Origin: Suillus spraguei | Lineage: Eukaryota; Basidiomycota; Agaricomycetes; Boletales; Suillaceae | Direction of reading: 5' to 3' | DNA: 64,000 nt | Assembly: GCA_016800925.1 (NCBI GenBank) | Contig: JABCPU010000058.1 | Span: 176,416-240,415 of the forward strand | In this document: one piece after another, positions 10,584 to 21,480 of the stretch | How positions within the stretch are numbered: position 1 is the first letter of the stretch | Layout: each line of letters begins with the position of its first letter | Translations under genes and position numbers: made by a program | Notes under the pieces: model-generated | What the model saw: only the letters and a program-made list of their open reading frames with translations | Database searches by the model: none | What the model was told of the DNA's origin: nothing

Positions 10584-11030
10584 CTACACACCAAATGGAG
10601 CTATGCGGATGCGGCAAGGACATGGGAGGACATCGGTTCGTGGAACGTGGTGCGGCAGTCGGTACGGTGTGCGGTAAGCGTGGGATGCCGCTGGTACTGC
10701 TAAAGGGGTAAGAAGGCCATGGACTAGTGGTAACTCCTGTAGACGTGAGACGAGTGTCAAAATATGGGGTTTTAAGCCCAGCACCAATATGTTCGTTACA
10801 GCGTCCTCTTTGATCCATTCTTGCATGGCCTTTAATTCATCTGCAGTAGGAGTAGCTGGGGTTGCTGGAAGGGGCATAGCACTTGCAAATTTGGCGACAT
10901 TATTAGGGTCGGTTCCACTGCTACAGTGGTTCCAAAGCCCTTCACTGGTTAATGCAAGCTTAACGTTACATCTCTATGTTGGGTAAGAATCCGCACCCTG
11001 CAGCTCTGTGATATAGTCAAACTTTCCCAT
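10584..11030 (-). pseudogene. Second copia-type Gag N-terminal fragment
   Basis: From about 11030 leftward the minus strand reads MGKFDYITELQGADSY, then after a stop and shift NHCSSGTDPNNVAKF, and then the open stretch ADELKAMQEWIKEDAVTNILVLGLKPHI (10850-10760). This is the usual start of copia-type Gag in agarics (a tryptophan-containing N-terminus, then a helical EWxxKDAxAxxxI segment). It loses similarity at about 10750. The overlap of content with the fragment at 8510-9890 suggests a related but separate copy. Confidence 0.6.
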
Positions 11031-11887
11031 CTTACTAAACAGAAGTGTGGGGAAGCTTCGGAGTCAAGAGACCAGTCTATTTCTGTCGGTCAGAAGTTGA
11101 GTGTTCTCAATGGGTTCCTGTGTGAGATTAACATGTTCTGATCTGATCTGCTGAGCTATTTGAGCTCAGGGCTCATAACCTGATAGTCTAGAACAACGAG
11201 TGCCTCAGCAAGTGGGAACAAACACTGTCACATTGAGTATGTACCTAGAACAACAAGTGCCTAGGTTACATCAGTAGGGAGCTAAGTACAAGGTACAAGA
11301 TAAACATACCTCAGTAAGTGGGAACAAACACTGAGGGAAAACACACAAGCGACGGATTGCTACTAATATGGTACGGAATGATAGTTACATAATGGTGGCT
11401 TGAGTGATGAAGGTGAATCACTGTATAGTACCAAGAAGCAAGACATAGAACAAGCAATGACTATACTATATCAGCCAACATCACATACCATATCCTGTTA
11501 CTAATTAGTAACAAATATTACTGTCCCACCTGTGACTCCCACATAATGACAGTAATTATAGGCGATAACACATGGATATCGCACCTATAAGACAAGGGGT
11601 TATAGCGTCCCAGAGCCTCCTTTAATATTTTTTGAATAAAGAGTGACTTGTACTGTACAGCCAGGGTGTAGGTAGTATATACTAGGACAGTACTGCTGGC
11701 ATTTCGGCAATGATGTGGTCCCAGCGCTGTGCTAATAATATCTGACCCTTCATGCTTGCTGTGTCACATGATGAGCTCATGTATCTCATGATGGTGTAGA
11801 TGGATTGACAGTGCGTTTCAATGAACAAAGCAAAACTAATGATTGCGATATGTAAATCAGTCATATGAACATGTAAACTAAGCTACA
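11031..11887. other. No gene seen; AT-rich non-coding sequence
   Basis: No supported coding region. A 25-base phrase (CTCAG, C or T, AAGTGGGAACAAACACTG) occurs at about 11203 and again at about 11312, suggesting LTR or untranslated retroelement sequence. No clear ends or target duplication were found. Confidence 0.4.
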
Positions 11888-14025
11888 CTACTCCTCATCA
11901 GCCTCCCCTTCTTCATCAGAAGACTCCACAAATTCAGCGCTTTTGGGACATTCCTGCAGCTGGGCAGGGTTCTTCTTCCCTCTCTTTGATGGCCTATGAT
12001 TCTCTTTGTTTGCCCGTCCTGTGCTAGGCCCACCTTTACGCTTCCAAGGGACTCCAGCATCTGAATGTTTTTTTCGGGGCTTCCGAATGGCTTCCCCAGC
12101 TGAATGGTGTGTATCAAGCTTTGACATGCGAGTCTTGACCTATGCTGGTGATAAAGCAGCCCAGTAGCATGTATGTGTCTTGAGGGCATCCTGGAGCTTG
12201 CAAATATCACTGACAGTCCCAATATTCGAAGGGTTAATGAACTTGACACCATGGGGCCAGCCCACAAGCCGCACTCTGTATGTTTTGATGATGGATGTTT
12301 TGTAGTTACTGTAATTCATCACAATATCTTTTTTTTCCTGTCACGGCAACTGCAAATGATGTTAGACAGGGTTGGCATATGTAGAACAACATCATCACTC
12401 ACCTAGGCCCTGGAGGATCATCTTGCATACTTGCTTTTTTTACAGCTCCCAAAGAGTCATGTTCATTGAGATCTATGGAACATTGCATAAGTTGAGCTAT
12501 ATATAATGAAATGAATGGCTTACTTTGATTCTGGGTGCATGCCCATTGTTCATATTGCCTAAGAAAGTCAGCCATGGGATGCTTGTACTCATCCTCCCAA
12601 AGATCTTCAGAATTATCCATGCCGTGCATTGCGCTTTGAATGGTGTCATTGATGTGACCATGGACGACAAAGAGCGTTCCATAGACACCTGTCTGAACTC
12701 ATAGATCATCTAGCTTCAAAGAAACGATGAGTTCAGTTGATTCCCATCAAGACTTGAACTTACCTCTTTGATGATCCTATCCATCATGGCTACAACATCT
12801 CGCGCAGCTGCCAGATTATAAGCCTGAACACCGACAACTTTTCTTTTGTGATGCTCTTCAAGAGCTGCAATGTAAGCCTCCTTTTGCTCCCTTGTCAGGT
12901 TTTTTGTGTTGGGGTCAGTCACAACCATCTTGTGCAGTTCGGCCATCGAGTATCAAGAGCCTGCGGGTAGGTCTATTTGACGCAAGATAAGCTTTATGAT
13001 ACCATTGAGCAAAAAAAATTGACTTACCTGCATTGACCTCTTTTGCCTTGGCATGAATAAGTGCATGGATCAATTGACTCTTGCATGAGGTGCGATAATG
13101 TGTCTGACTGCCAATGATGTTGTTGATTTACTCGGGTGTAACGTGGTGAGCCTGAGAGAGTGCTTCAATCTTTGTTTTCTGTTCATCCAGGTATTCAGCG
13201 ACTGCATCATGTAAGTGCTTTGTTCTCTCAGTCCTCTGGTCCCTCTTGATCTTTTGAGATGCCTTTTGTGCATCTGTTAGTCGAGGTGGTGGCGTCTGAG
13301 GGCAGATAATGCTTCGTGTTGGGTTCCGTGCTGCCCAGCTGGATGAATTGGCCTTGTGCAGTGGCTCTGACCTCTCAGGACTTGGGGAGCATGCTTTGGA
13401 AGGCTGACTGTTATGAACTGGGATGGCATCACCAGCAACAGTGCAAAGACACTGAACAGTTGACTGGGAAGTTCTTGTAACATTCAATAGAATGAGTCTT
13501 GCCCAAGAGACGCATCTCAAGGGTATCGAGAATAATGACTAAGACTAAGGAGTGCTTTGACTTAGAGATGATTCAGACAACTAAGGTTGGAGACCTTAGC
13601 GAACAGGATTCCAGGTAAAACTCAGTAAGATTAAAGTGAAGTATCTAGCAGTAATACAATGTGCTTAAATAAGCCAATATGTGTGCACAGACCAATGAGA
13701 CATGAGAACATAAGTGCGTATCCTAATGAGGAAGGCAAGTATCATACAAGTGTGTTGAAATGCATAGGTCAAGTAAACAAAGAGTAAACAAGGTAGAGAG
13801 ATTACACAAAGTAAGAGAAAATGTATAAGGGTACACTCAATTATAACACTGACACAATGGGGGATCAGACATGGGGGGTGGGAAATCAGGGAGTGGGGAG
13901 TGTGATTCGGAAAGCTGACGTGATAGGGGATCAGACATGGGGAGCAGGAGACCAGGCAGGAGATTAGGGAGTGAATTATTGGTATTAGACATGATAGCTG
14001 CTATCTCGTCACTTGTCAGGGGCAT
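11888..14025 (-). pseudogene. Agaric multicopy gene of unknown function, split by a solo LTR
   Basis: Reading leftward from ATG at 14025, the start MPLTSDEIAAIMSNTNNS is cut by a solo LTR at 13848-13409 and resumes in a Pro/Ser-rich segment. A basic helical part follows (IKRDQRTERTKHLHDAVAEYL). A TAA at about 13130 breaks TPE-INNIIGSQTHYRTS. After an intron come MAELHKMVVTDPNTKNLTRE and AYIAALEEHHKRK (12946-12840). Further exons carry SAMHGMDNSEDLWEDEYKHP (near 12610), VRLVGWPHGVKFINPSNIG (near 12250) and a basic Lys/Arg-rich tail ending in SSDEEGEADEE. I recall similar hypothetical proteins in many mushrooms, often near transposons; no function is known to me. The insertion and stop make this copy non-functional. 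Confidence 0.7.
13409..13848 (+). repeat. Solo LTR, diverged family A member, with CTGAC duplication
   Basis: The 440-base LTR runs TGTTATGAACTGGG to TATAACA and is flanked by CTGAC at 13404-13408 and 13849-13853. It keeps AAGATTAAAGT near 13628, the complement of the presumed transcript 5' end. It differs from the 1443 and 4044 copies across its 3' third, so it belongs to an older or separate subfamily. It interrupts exon 1 of the gene on the minus strand. Confidence 0.93.
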
Positions 14026-14081
14026 GGTGTAGAGTGCTGGGTCGTTCCAATCAATCTCGTTGAACGAGGGAACATGTCCAG

Positions 14082-14824
14082 TGTTAGCGACCTAGCCAGG
14101 CGCTAAGGAACTTGAGTGGTGTCTGCACAGCGTGCTCCTTAAGGAGTGGGCGGCCTGTGTGTGTCGGTAGCCTAGCGCGGTGTAGCGAACAAAGTCACGC
14201 TGACCATGAAAGTGCCATTTTACACAAGTGTCTCATTACTGCCTACAGCGGCTACTGAGAAAATCCCTATAGCAAGCATTACCCCTTTTTGCTTCGCTGG
14301 TACCATTTTTGCTCTGTGGATCCTTGCCCCTTACCGAATCTCGCTACTGATGTCCTCCTGTCCATTCCATTTCCATCTAAGATCCATTGGTGCGTAGCAT
14401 ATTCGTTTCCATTGTTACTAAAGCTACGGCAAGACTTAGCTTACCTTCTGTGACACCGCTTGCTCGCTGCATGCCTCTTAGCTAAATATCTCTATCTTGC
14501 TACCGTTCTCGCTATGTATTCTGGCCATTCATGGTACATGTTAAAAAGGACTCTTCGCACATTCCGGTACTTTTACTTTTCCCTCTATGGTACACACGGT
14601 ACTTAGGAATTGTCACCACTACTGTCTCGAACGGAATAAAGTCTTTTGCCAAAGTCACTGTCTCTTGAGAATTGATTTACTGCTGCACGCACCACCGTTC
14701 TTTACTGCTGCACGCACCACCGTTCTTTACTGCTTTCCCACGCTTCACCGCTTGTTTTACCACCAGTTTTTCACGCCTTACCGCAGTTTTACCGCACGCA
14801 CTACCGCAGTTTTACCACTTGTCT
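14082..14824 (+). repeat. LTR-like fragment related to the solo LTR at 55078, plus unassigned sequence
   Basis: TGTTAGCGACCTAGCCAGGCGCTAA at 14082 matches the reverse complement of the end of the solo LTR at 55078-55965, and the likeness extends over roughly 50-100 bases. The rest to 14824 has no supported gene. The piece is joined to a family A LTR fragment without visible target duplication. Confidence 0.55.
14677..14726 (+). repeat. Tandem repeat, 2 x 25 bases
   Basis: The 25-base unit starting TTACTGCTGCACGCACC is present twice without mismatch (14677-14701, 14702-14726), followed by a partial third unit TTACTGC. Confidence 0.9.
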
Positions 14825-14929
14825 ACTGACTATAGTACAGATGCATTGAGCATATGAGTCAGAGTCATGTTACATAATGTACAAGATAAAGGAGACGAAA
14901 AATGAATAGGGGCACATATGATTGTAACA
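14825..14929 (+). repeat. Family A LTR, 3' end fragment
   Basis: About 105 bases match the 3' end of the LTRs at 1443-1916 and 60734-61194, ending ATATGATTGTAACA at 14929. The 5' part is missing. It abuts a broken reading frame of the DUF6818-like gene, which suggests that an insertion followed by deletion removed the rest of that gene. Confidence 0.85.
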
Positions 14930-15650
14930 GTGCCAGCCTTCTCATTCATGTGGAAGTCAATTTCATGAGCACACTCAATGTGAGGACGGTGCTCAGCATC
15001 ACCAGTCGGCTTTGTAGTGCGAACCAGCTTAAAGCAGAATATCAGCACCGGAGTTCGCAGTAGATAAGAATACATACCTGTTTAAACTTAAGTTCAAGAG
15101 ATCTTGTGGGACGAGTGGGACAGTCATGGCTATCTGCCCATGCAGCAAACTCTTTCTCGACAGCAAGCCGACCCTTTGCACCAAGTGGAAGACAGTTCAT
15201 GCATGCATCAAGCAAGGCAGCAACGACATCATCATTATAATTTGGCATGCCCGAAGCACGACCACCACGACCTTATCTTTTCTTAGTTGGTAACTCAGCT
15301 GTGGTGACTGCCTTCCTCTTCCCTTTGACTTGGGACGGCACTGCATTGGGACGGCGGCTACCAGCAACTTTGCAGGCAGCAACAGTAGATGCAGGCTGCG
15401 TGAAGGGTGGAGACATGACCTGAGTTTCAATCGTATCATCATCCTCACCGTCTGAGAGTTCAGGTTGATATGGCACCCTTGACAGTGTACTGTAGGGCTG
15501 ACCAGGTAAGAAAGGAGTCGGATATGAGTTTGGTGGCAGTATGCCATAGCCAGGTGGAAGTGGGGGAGGGTATGTAAATGTTTGACCAACAGACTGCATG
15601 ACGAAAAGTTCGGGGCTTTGTAGGAAGTTAGAGAAAGATAAGTGATGCAT
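14930..15650 (-). pseudogene. DUF6818-like protein fragment
   Basis: Starting near 15650, a Pro/Tyr-rich, disordered N-terminus with an acidic patch (ELSDGEDDDTIE) runs to a basic KGKRKAV...PTKKR stretch. A TAA then interrupts the frame. The conserved part follows: MPNYNDDVVAALLDACMNC, LPLGAKGRLAVEKEFAAWAD, then SLELKFKQ, a 51-base intron (15077-15027) and LVRTTKPTGDAEHRPHIECA. The frame ends at the LTR fragment at 14929. The likeness to the basidiomycete DUF6818 family, probably a trihelix-like DNA-binding fold, is from memory. The role is unknown. Confidence 0.65.
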
Positions 15651-16489
15651 ATATTAAAGGTAGATGTACACTTTATATTGCAAAGTGCATAGTGCGTTGC
15701 ACATGGTGCAAAATGTAGTGTACACCTGAAGCGTGATCACTGATTAGCATTAAAGAGAGATCCAGGAGACTTGGACATATGAAAAACATCATAAGGATGA
15801 CTGAGTTCTTCCTTATCCTCGCTGCATCACATGGGAATGGGCCGTAATCACCTAGAAAAATCGAAAATGAATGAATGGGAGCACGCATGGTGCAGGATGT
15901 AGCACAGACTTAGCAGACTTAGCAGACTTTGTTCATGCGGTATGACGTCGCGGACATTAAAATATCGCTTACAACGACGTTCTAAATCTGGAAGGGGGGG
16001 CCCCCTTCCAAATTCCGATCTAGAAGAGGGTGCGTTTGACGTGCGGAGTTGGAAGTTGCTTACGGCTCCTCGGCATATAAGGTTTAAATCACGTATCTTA
16101 AATTCTAGACGGTGGAAAGTCACCCACTATTAGGCTTTTCTGTACTTGCTGTTTTCAGCGCTTTTTACCTTCTGAAATATACTCAATTCTAAACTTTGCA
16201 CTTGTATGCTAACTACGACTCCGTGAGGACCAGCAACAGGACTCGCATAATATTCCCCTGACTGGCTGCTTTCGTTGAAGAATCTCATTCTTAGCACAGG
16301 CTCTCCCGCTAACATTATGTAGTTGACCATCTTTCTCGGCATTACGTTTGATCCCTCAACCTCTCCTCTCCGAGTCAGCCAATCTCCATTCACAGTCCCA
16401 TATCATCTACCTTCGTCTTCCTTTCCCACTCATTCCGCCCACCGACTCGTCCCATCCTCGATCCTTGTCATTTGCTTCATCGCACTATC
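15651..16489. other. Intergenic; promoter side of first CHAT gene
   Basis: No gene is supported. A near-perfect inverted repeat (TGGAAGGGGG, two G, CCCCCTTCCA) lies at 15989-16010. The last about 150 bases before 16490 are pyrimidine-rich (CCTCTCCTCTCC, TTCCTTTCCCACTC) and resemble the leaders of the other two CHAT copies. Confidence 0.6.
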
Positions 16490-19400
16490 ATGCCTGGTGG
16501 CTCAGAAGGACGATATATTAAAATTGACGGTAAGCATTCTATGTTGCCTTCGTATCTCTTTCATGATCCTCATGCTTTATCTACAGTCATTCGAGGACAA
16601 AATATTCGAGTCCCTTCTAATCGCATACCCGCTGGCATTTACGTCTCCATCAACGTCAACTCCGAGAGACGCTGGACAACAGCTACCGATGTCTTATCGT
16701 CTGAAAAATCAGTAGTGTGGGGCAGTACTGTGACCCTGTAAAGTTCATGGAGACTTTTTGACCTGATGTGATAACTGACCTTCGGTTTATAGATCATGTG
16801 CCACACCTGCGTTATCAATAGAGATCAGGGCATCCTATGAGGTCGATCAAATGCTAGGCAGTGGAGAACTCATCGGGAAAATTCAGACGTCATGGGATGA
16901 ACTACTCGACGATGGTGACGAGGCATTCGGTGAGTAACTTACTTGTCATCCACGTACATCTACTAACATTTCATAGATCTATCCTTCCCACCCGTTTGGG
17001 ATGTCCACCCTTCCCTCACACTGAAGGCCGGTGTTGCACACACTTGCGACGATCAAGACAGCGCACTGTCTGATGTGAGTGACGCCGGTGTCTGCTGTTA
17101 GCTTCTGTTGACGATAGAACAACTGTAGTCCCTTGTAGACTGCGAAATTGGTCAAGAAACAGATGCGGGCCACGCACGATTTGCCGAATACATAACGAGC
17201 GGGGTCGTCTCTCACCTGAACGATGCTGTCCAGCATTTTCAGTTGGTTCTTTACCAATGTCCGGTCGGCCATCCCGATCATGCGGCAGCTCTCACCAACC
17301 TCGCGGTTGCGCGCCTTGAAGGCTATACTCAAAACGATCTTCAAGACATCGATACCCCCACTTCCCTCTTGCGCAAAACCCTTGCATTGCGTCCGCAAGG
17401 TCACCCAGATCACGCATCATCCCTCTATAATCTCGTTAGAGCATTGAACTGGCGCTACAGCAAGGAGTCTACCGCTGTCTACATTCACGAATCCGCGCAG
17501 CTGTGCTGCAAGCTACTGCCCCTCTGTTCAGAAGGCACCTACCTTCGTAGCATCGGCGTAGATAGTGCAGTCGGTTATGTGATCAGTACATGCGACAGTC
17601 TTCCAATTAACGGATCCGATGAAGGTATCCACCTTCGACGAAACATGCTCGAGCTCTGTCCTCTGGGCCACCAACACTGTCCAAAAGCACTTAATAAACT
17701 TGCATGGGCTCTCTTCATACGCTTTACACAATGCGGCAACATTGATGATATAGACGAGAGCATTCACCTTCGTCGTGAAACCATTTCTCTGTGCCCTGAG
17801 GGTCATCCTGACCAGGATAGCTACCTGAACAATTTGGCCTTATCACTCAAAGCCCGCTTCGATCACCAAGGCAAACCTCAAGACCTTGATGAGGCCATCT
17901 CTTTACAAGAAGGAATACTGCGCCTGCGGCCTGTTGGACACAAATTTCGCCATAACTCATTGGACAGCCTAGGGAGCTCCCTCATCGCCCGTTTCGAAAA
18001 ACGCGGTAACATTGATGACATCGCCCGAGCTATCAGCCTCTATCGCGAGGCACTGACGTTGCGCCCACCTGGGCATCCACATCGTGACACCACGCTTAGC
18101 AACCTTGCCGTCGCGCTCAAAATCAGATATGATAAATTGGATGTCAGCGAAGATCTTAACGAGGCCATTGATCTGTATCGCGAATCCCTTCGGTTAAAGA
18201 GGCTTGACCATCCAGAGCGCCATGTAACTCTTTACAGTTTGAGCTCGGCGCTCTGCTCTCGTTTCACGCACACTCGAGAGAATGGAGATATCAAGGAGGC
18301 CACACAACTCTGCCAGGAAGCGCTGGCGTCTCTGCCTTCACTGCACCCAGATAGGTCCAGGATTCATGTATGGCTACAGAGCGCTTATCTGTCTCGTTAC
18401 CGCATACAACACAACCCCGTTGATTTATTACTTGCAGTGAAGAACTTCAGATTGTCATCAAATCATCCCACTCGAGGATTCCCAGAACGCATCATTCAGT
18501 CATGTAATTGGATCGTTGCAGTGGAGCAGCATGCTCACGGATCCGCGCTGGAGGCCTACTCGACATTTTTTGAGCTTCTAGATGCTCATTTAGCAACGCG
18601 ATCGTCGGCAACTTCACGGCGCGAAGCTGCTGCTGCCTTCAGTTATGCCAGAACACTCCCCGTAGATGCAGCTTCATGTGCCATCCGCAATGACAATCTA
18701 CGACAAGCAGTCGAGCTCATGGAGCAGGGCCGTGGCCAGCAGTGGTCGCTGGCCTCTCGACTCAAGACTCCAGTTGAAGACCTCGAATCAGCTAATCCGG
18801 AACTAGCACACAAATATTTGGAGCTGAGCAAGCGTGTTTCCAATGCCGCCCAGAGTTCTGCAACCATCACCAACAGAGCTGCTGCTGATCAGGCAGCAAC
18901 AGAATATAGGAGACTCACAAGGCAATGGGAAGCTGTGGTAGCTGAGATACGTGATCTCAAAGCATTCTCGCGGTTCCTGCTCCCACCTTTGTACGAGGAC
19001 CTGCAAGCCGCAGCGCGCTATGGCCCAGTCATTATCTTCATTGCCAGTAAATACTCATGCAGCGCCATCATCATCCCGACGTCAGGAGACCCCATTCCTG
19101 TTCCCTTGTCGTCTATCACTCTCACAGATCTGAATGATCTCAAGAAGCGCTTCACCAGGGCAATACGAGAGGCATCTCTCATGAACCCAAAAGAGTCGAG
19201 GACAGATCTCATAGTGCTCTCGCGGGTCATATGGGATGAGATCATGTTACCCATAATCAACGTACTCGAGGATGTCCTTAAACTAAAGCATCACTCCCGG
19301 ATCTGGCTGTGTCCAACTGCAGCCTTCACATCCATTCCTCTCCACGCAGCTCACCCATTTAAAACGAATGCAGATCGCTCTAAGGAGCCATGCCTAGAGG

Positions 19401-20081
19401 ATCTCTACATATGCTCTTACACGCCGACACTTTCGGCCCTGGTCAGGTCTAGACAGTCGATGAAGACACGTATCACTCCATCCTTCGCGACAATCGGACA
19501 AGGTCAACCGGGTGCAGGAAGGGGCAAGGCGCTCTTGGCCGTCGACAGCGAGCTCGAGCTTGTCCAGAAGCTCGTCCCCGCGACTGCACCCGTACCAGTA
19601 TTTCTGGTGATGCAGCCACACGAGAAGGTGCACTCAAAGCTTTAGAAGAGAACACTTGGGTGCACCTCGCTTGTCATGGCAAGCAGGACCCTACGCAGCC
19701 TTACCATTCGCATTTTGTCATGAGAGATGAACATCTGACGCTGCTCGATATCATGGAGAGAGATGTTCCGCACGCCGAGTTCGCGTTCTTGTCCGCTTGT
19801 CATACCGCCGTCGGGGATGAGGAGACGCCTGATGAAGTGATTCACCTCGCAGCTGGTCTCCAGTTTTCGGGGTTCAAGAGGTCATTGGCACGCTGTGGGA
19901 GGTGAACGATGCTGTCGCAAAACACGTGGTCGAAGCTTTCTACAAATATATGTTCGATCCGAAGTATGGGGGTGTGATGGACTGTACGAAGGCGGCCTGG
20001 GCACTCAACCGTGCTACTCATGCTGTGAAGACGAAGGTGCCGCTTGAGCAGAGGATGGTTTTCATTCATATCGGTGTCTAG
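16490..20081 (+). pseudogene. C2-TPR-CHAT protein, copy 1, two frameshifts in the CHAT domain
   Basis: Proposed exons are 16490-16529, 16587-16737, 16793-16929, 16977-17074 and 17129-20081, placed by alignment to copy 2; all four introns are GT-AG. Exons 1-4 give a C2-like domain, exon 5 the TPR repeats (LRPPGHPHRDTTLSNLAVAL type, about 50-residue period) and the CHAT domain. Compared with copy 2, one base is missing near 19586 and another near 19880. The first ends the frame at 19645, before the catalytic His and Cys. The downstream HLACHGKQ and FLSACHTAV stretches survive in other frames. It is either a recent pseudogene or a pair of sequencing indels. Confidence 0.85.
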
Positions 20082-21480
20082 TTCTCTTGCTTTGGTCTGT
20101 CAGTGCACCTTTATCGTACCCTTGTATTCTTTCATCCCTGTGTAGCGCCAATCGTAGGATCGATCATCACCCTCCAAGTCATACCATTCATGTTTCGCAT
20201 CCTCTATCTGCTATTGTCTATTCTATTCACGAATTTATTCAAGCTTCGAGTATATCTTCTTTGTGCATTGTGCAAGGGTAACGTGCCGCCAGGAGGAGTA
20301 ATGTCTGTCGAAAGCATTAGTGAGTTTTCTCATAGCAGGCACGGCTTCAACTCTTCGGGTTTCTATTACCATAGTGAGAGAAGAACGACTACTACATATG
20401 CCATCATAGGCCCAAAAGTACTTACACTATCTCGAGCCCTGACAAAGGCTGGAAAACGCGAGCTGTTCCAATTTTTACAGAGGGACGAATCATCACAACT
20501 AGATATGAATCATGACAAACTCAGCATAAGCCGAAGTAGATGGTACTTGACTAGCTAAGATTTGACCTTCCAAGCGACAATATATAGATCGATCATGATG
20601 CTGAAAGGGAGGTGCTGACGAGTCTGCTGAGGTGGTATCAGTGTAGTGGTAAAGTCGAGGTGCGTCTTCGAATCAATACAGTCAAAGTAAGAATGACGAG
20701 ATTGACTCATGAGTGATTCATCTTTTGAATTTTTATGATGGAGGATTGTTGCACGCATGTACACCATGTATATAGTGATGTCATCATCTAGTAATATGTT
20801 TGGCTGGTCTTGACGCCAAGACAATCCAAATTTCATTTACAACGCGGATTAGTGGTGTACACCAAATTTGAAATATTACTTTGTCGAACAAAAAGAGATG
20901 GGTTTCAATGCAAAGCGAAGATGATCGGAAATTCAGTTAAATCGAATACAATTGACTACGGTCACTGTGCTTCAACTTCAGTCTACTCTGACTACTACTT
21001 ATATTTGCAACCCAGGTTGTATCATCACACCTCTCCCAAACCGTCTTTACAACCCGGCACCAATCCCACCAGTCATACAATCATTCGGCTTTTCTGTACT
21101 CGCTGTTTTCAGTGCTTACCATCGTTTCCATTACTTTGTGAAATTTACTCAATTCTAAATTTTGCATTTGTGTGCTAAGTACGACTCCATGAAGACTAGC
21201 AACAGACTCGCATATCCCCTGACCGACTGCTTTCGTTGAAGAATGTCGTTCTTAGCACAGGCTTTCCCTCTAACATTATGTAGTTGACCATCTTTCTCGG
21301 CGTTCATACCAGCGTCTATTGTGCTCAACAGCGTGGAAATACACGTGCAGCATGATCTGAACGTTTGAACCCTCAACCTCTCCTCTCCATCCATCCTCTA
21401 CCCTCGTCTTCCTCTCCCACTTATTCTACCCACCACTCGCCCTATCCTCGATACTTGTCATTTTGCCTCATTGTACTATC
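20082..21480. other. Intergenic between CHAT copies 1 and 2, partly duplicated
   Basis: No gene is supported. Roughly 20082-20537 is nearly the same as 25063-25533 downstream of copy 2. The segment from about 20800 to 21480 resembles 26390-27014 upstream of copy 3. These shared flanks show that the duplication unit extends beyond the genes. Confidence 0.7.

Noticed and set aside
11198..11336. Spaced repeats considered as a CRISPR array
   Set aside because: Only two copies of a phrase about 110 bases apart in a fungal retroelement setting; no regular spacing and no cas genes.
19586..19880. Programmed frameshifting as the explanation for CHAT copy 1
   Set aside because: No slippery heptamer at the sites, and copy 2 encodes the same region in one frame; missing bases explain it more simply.
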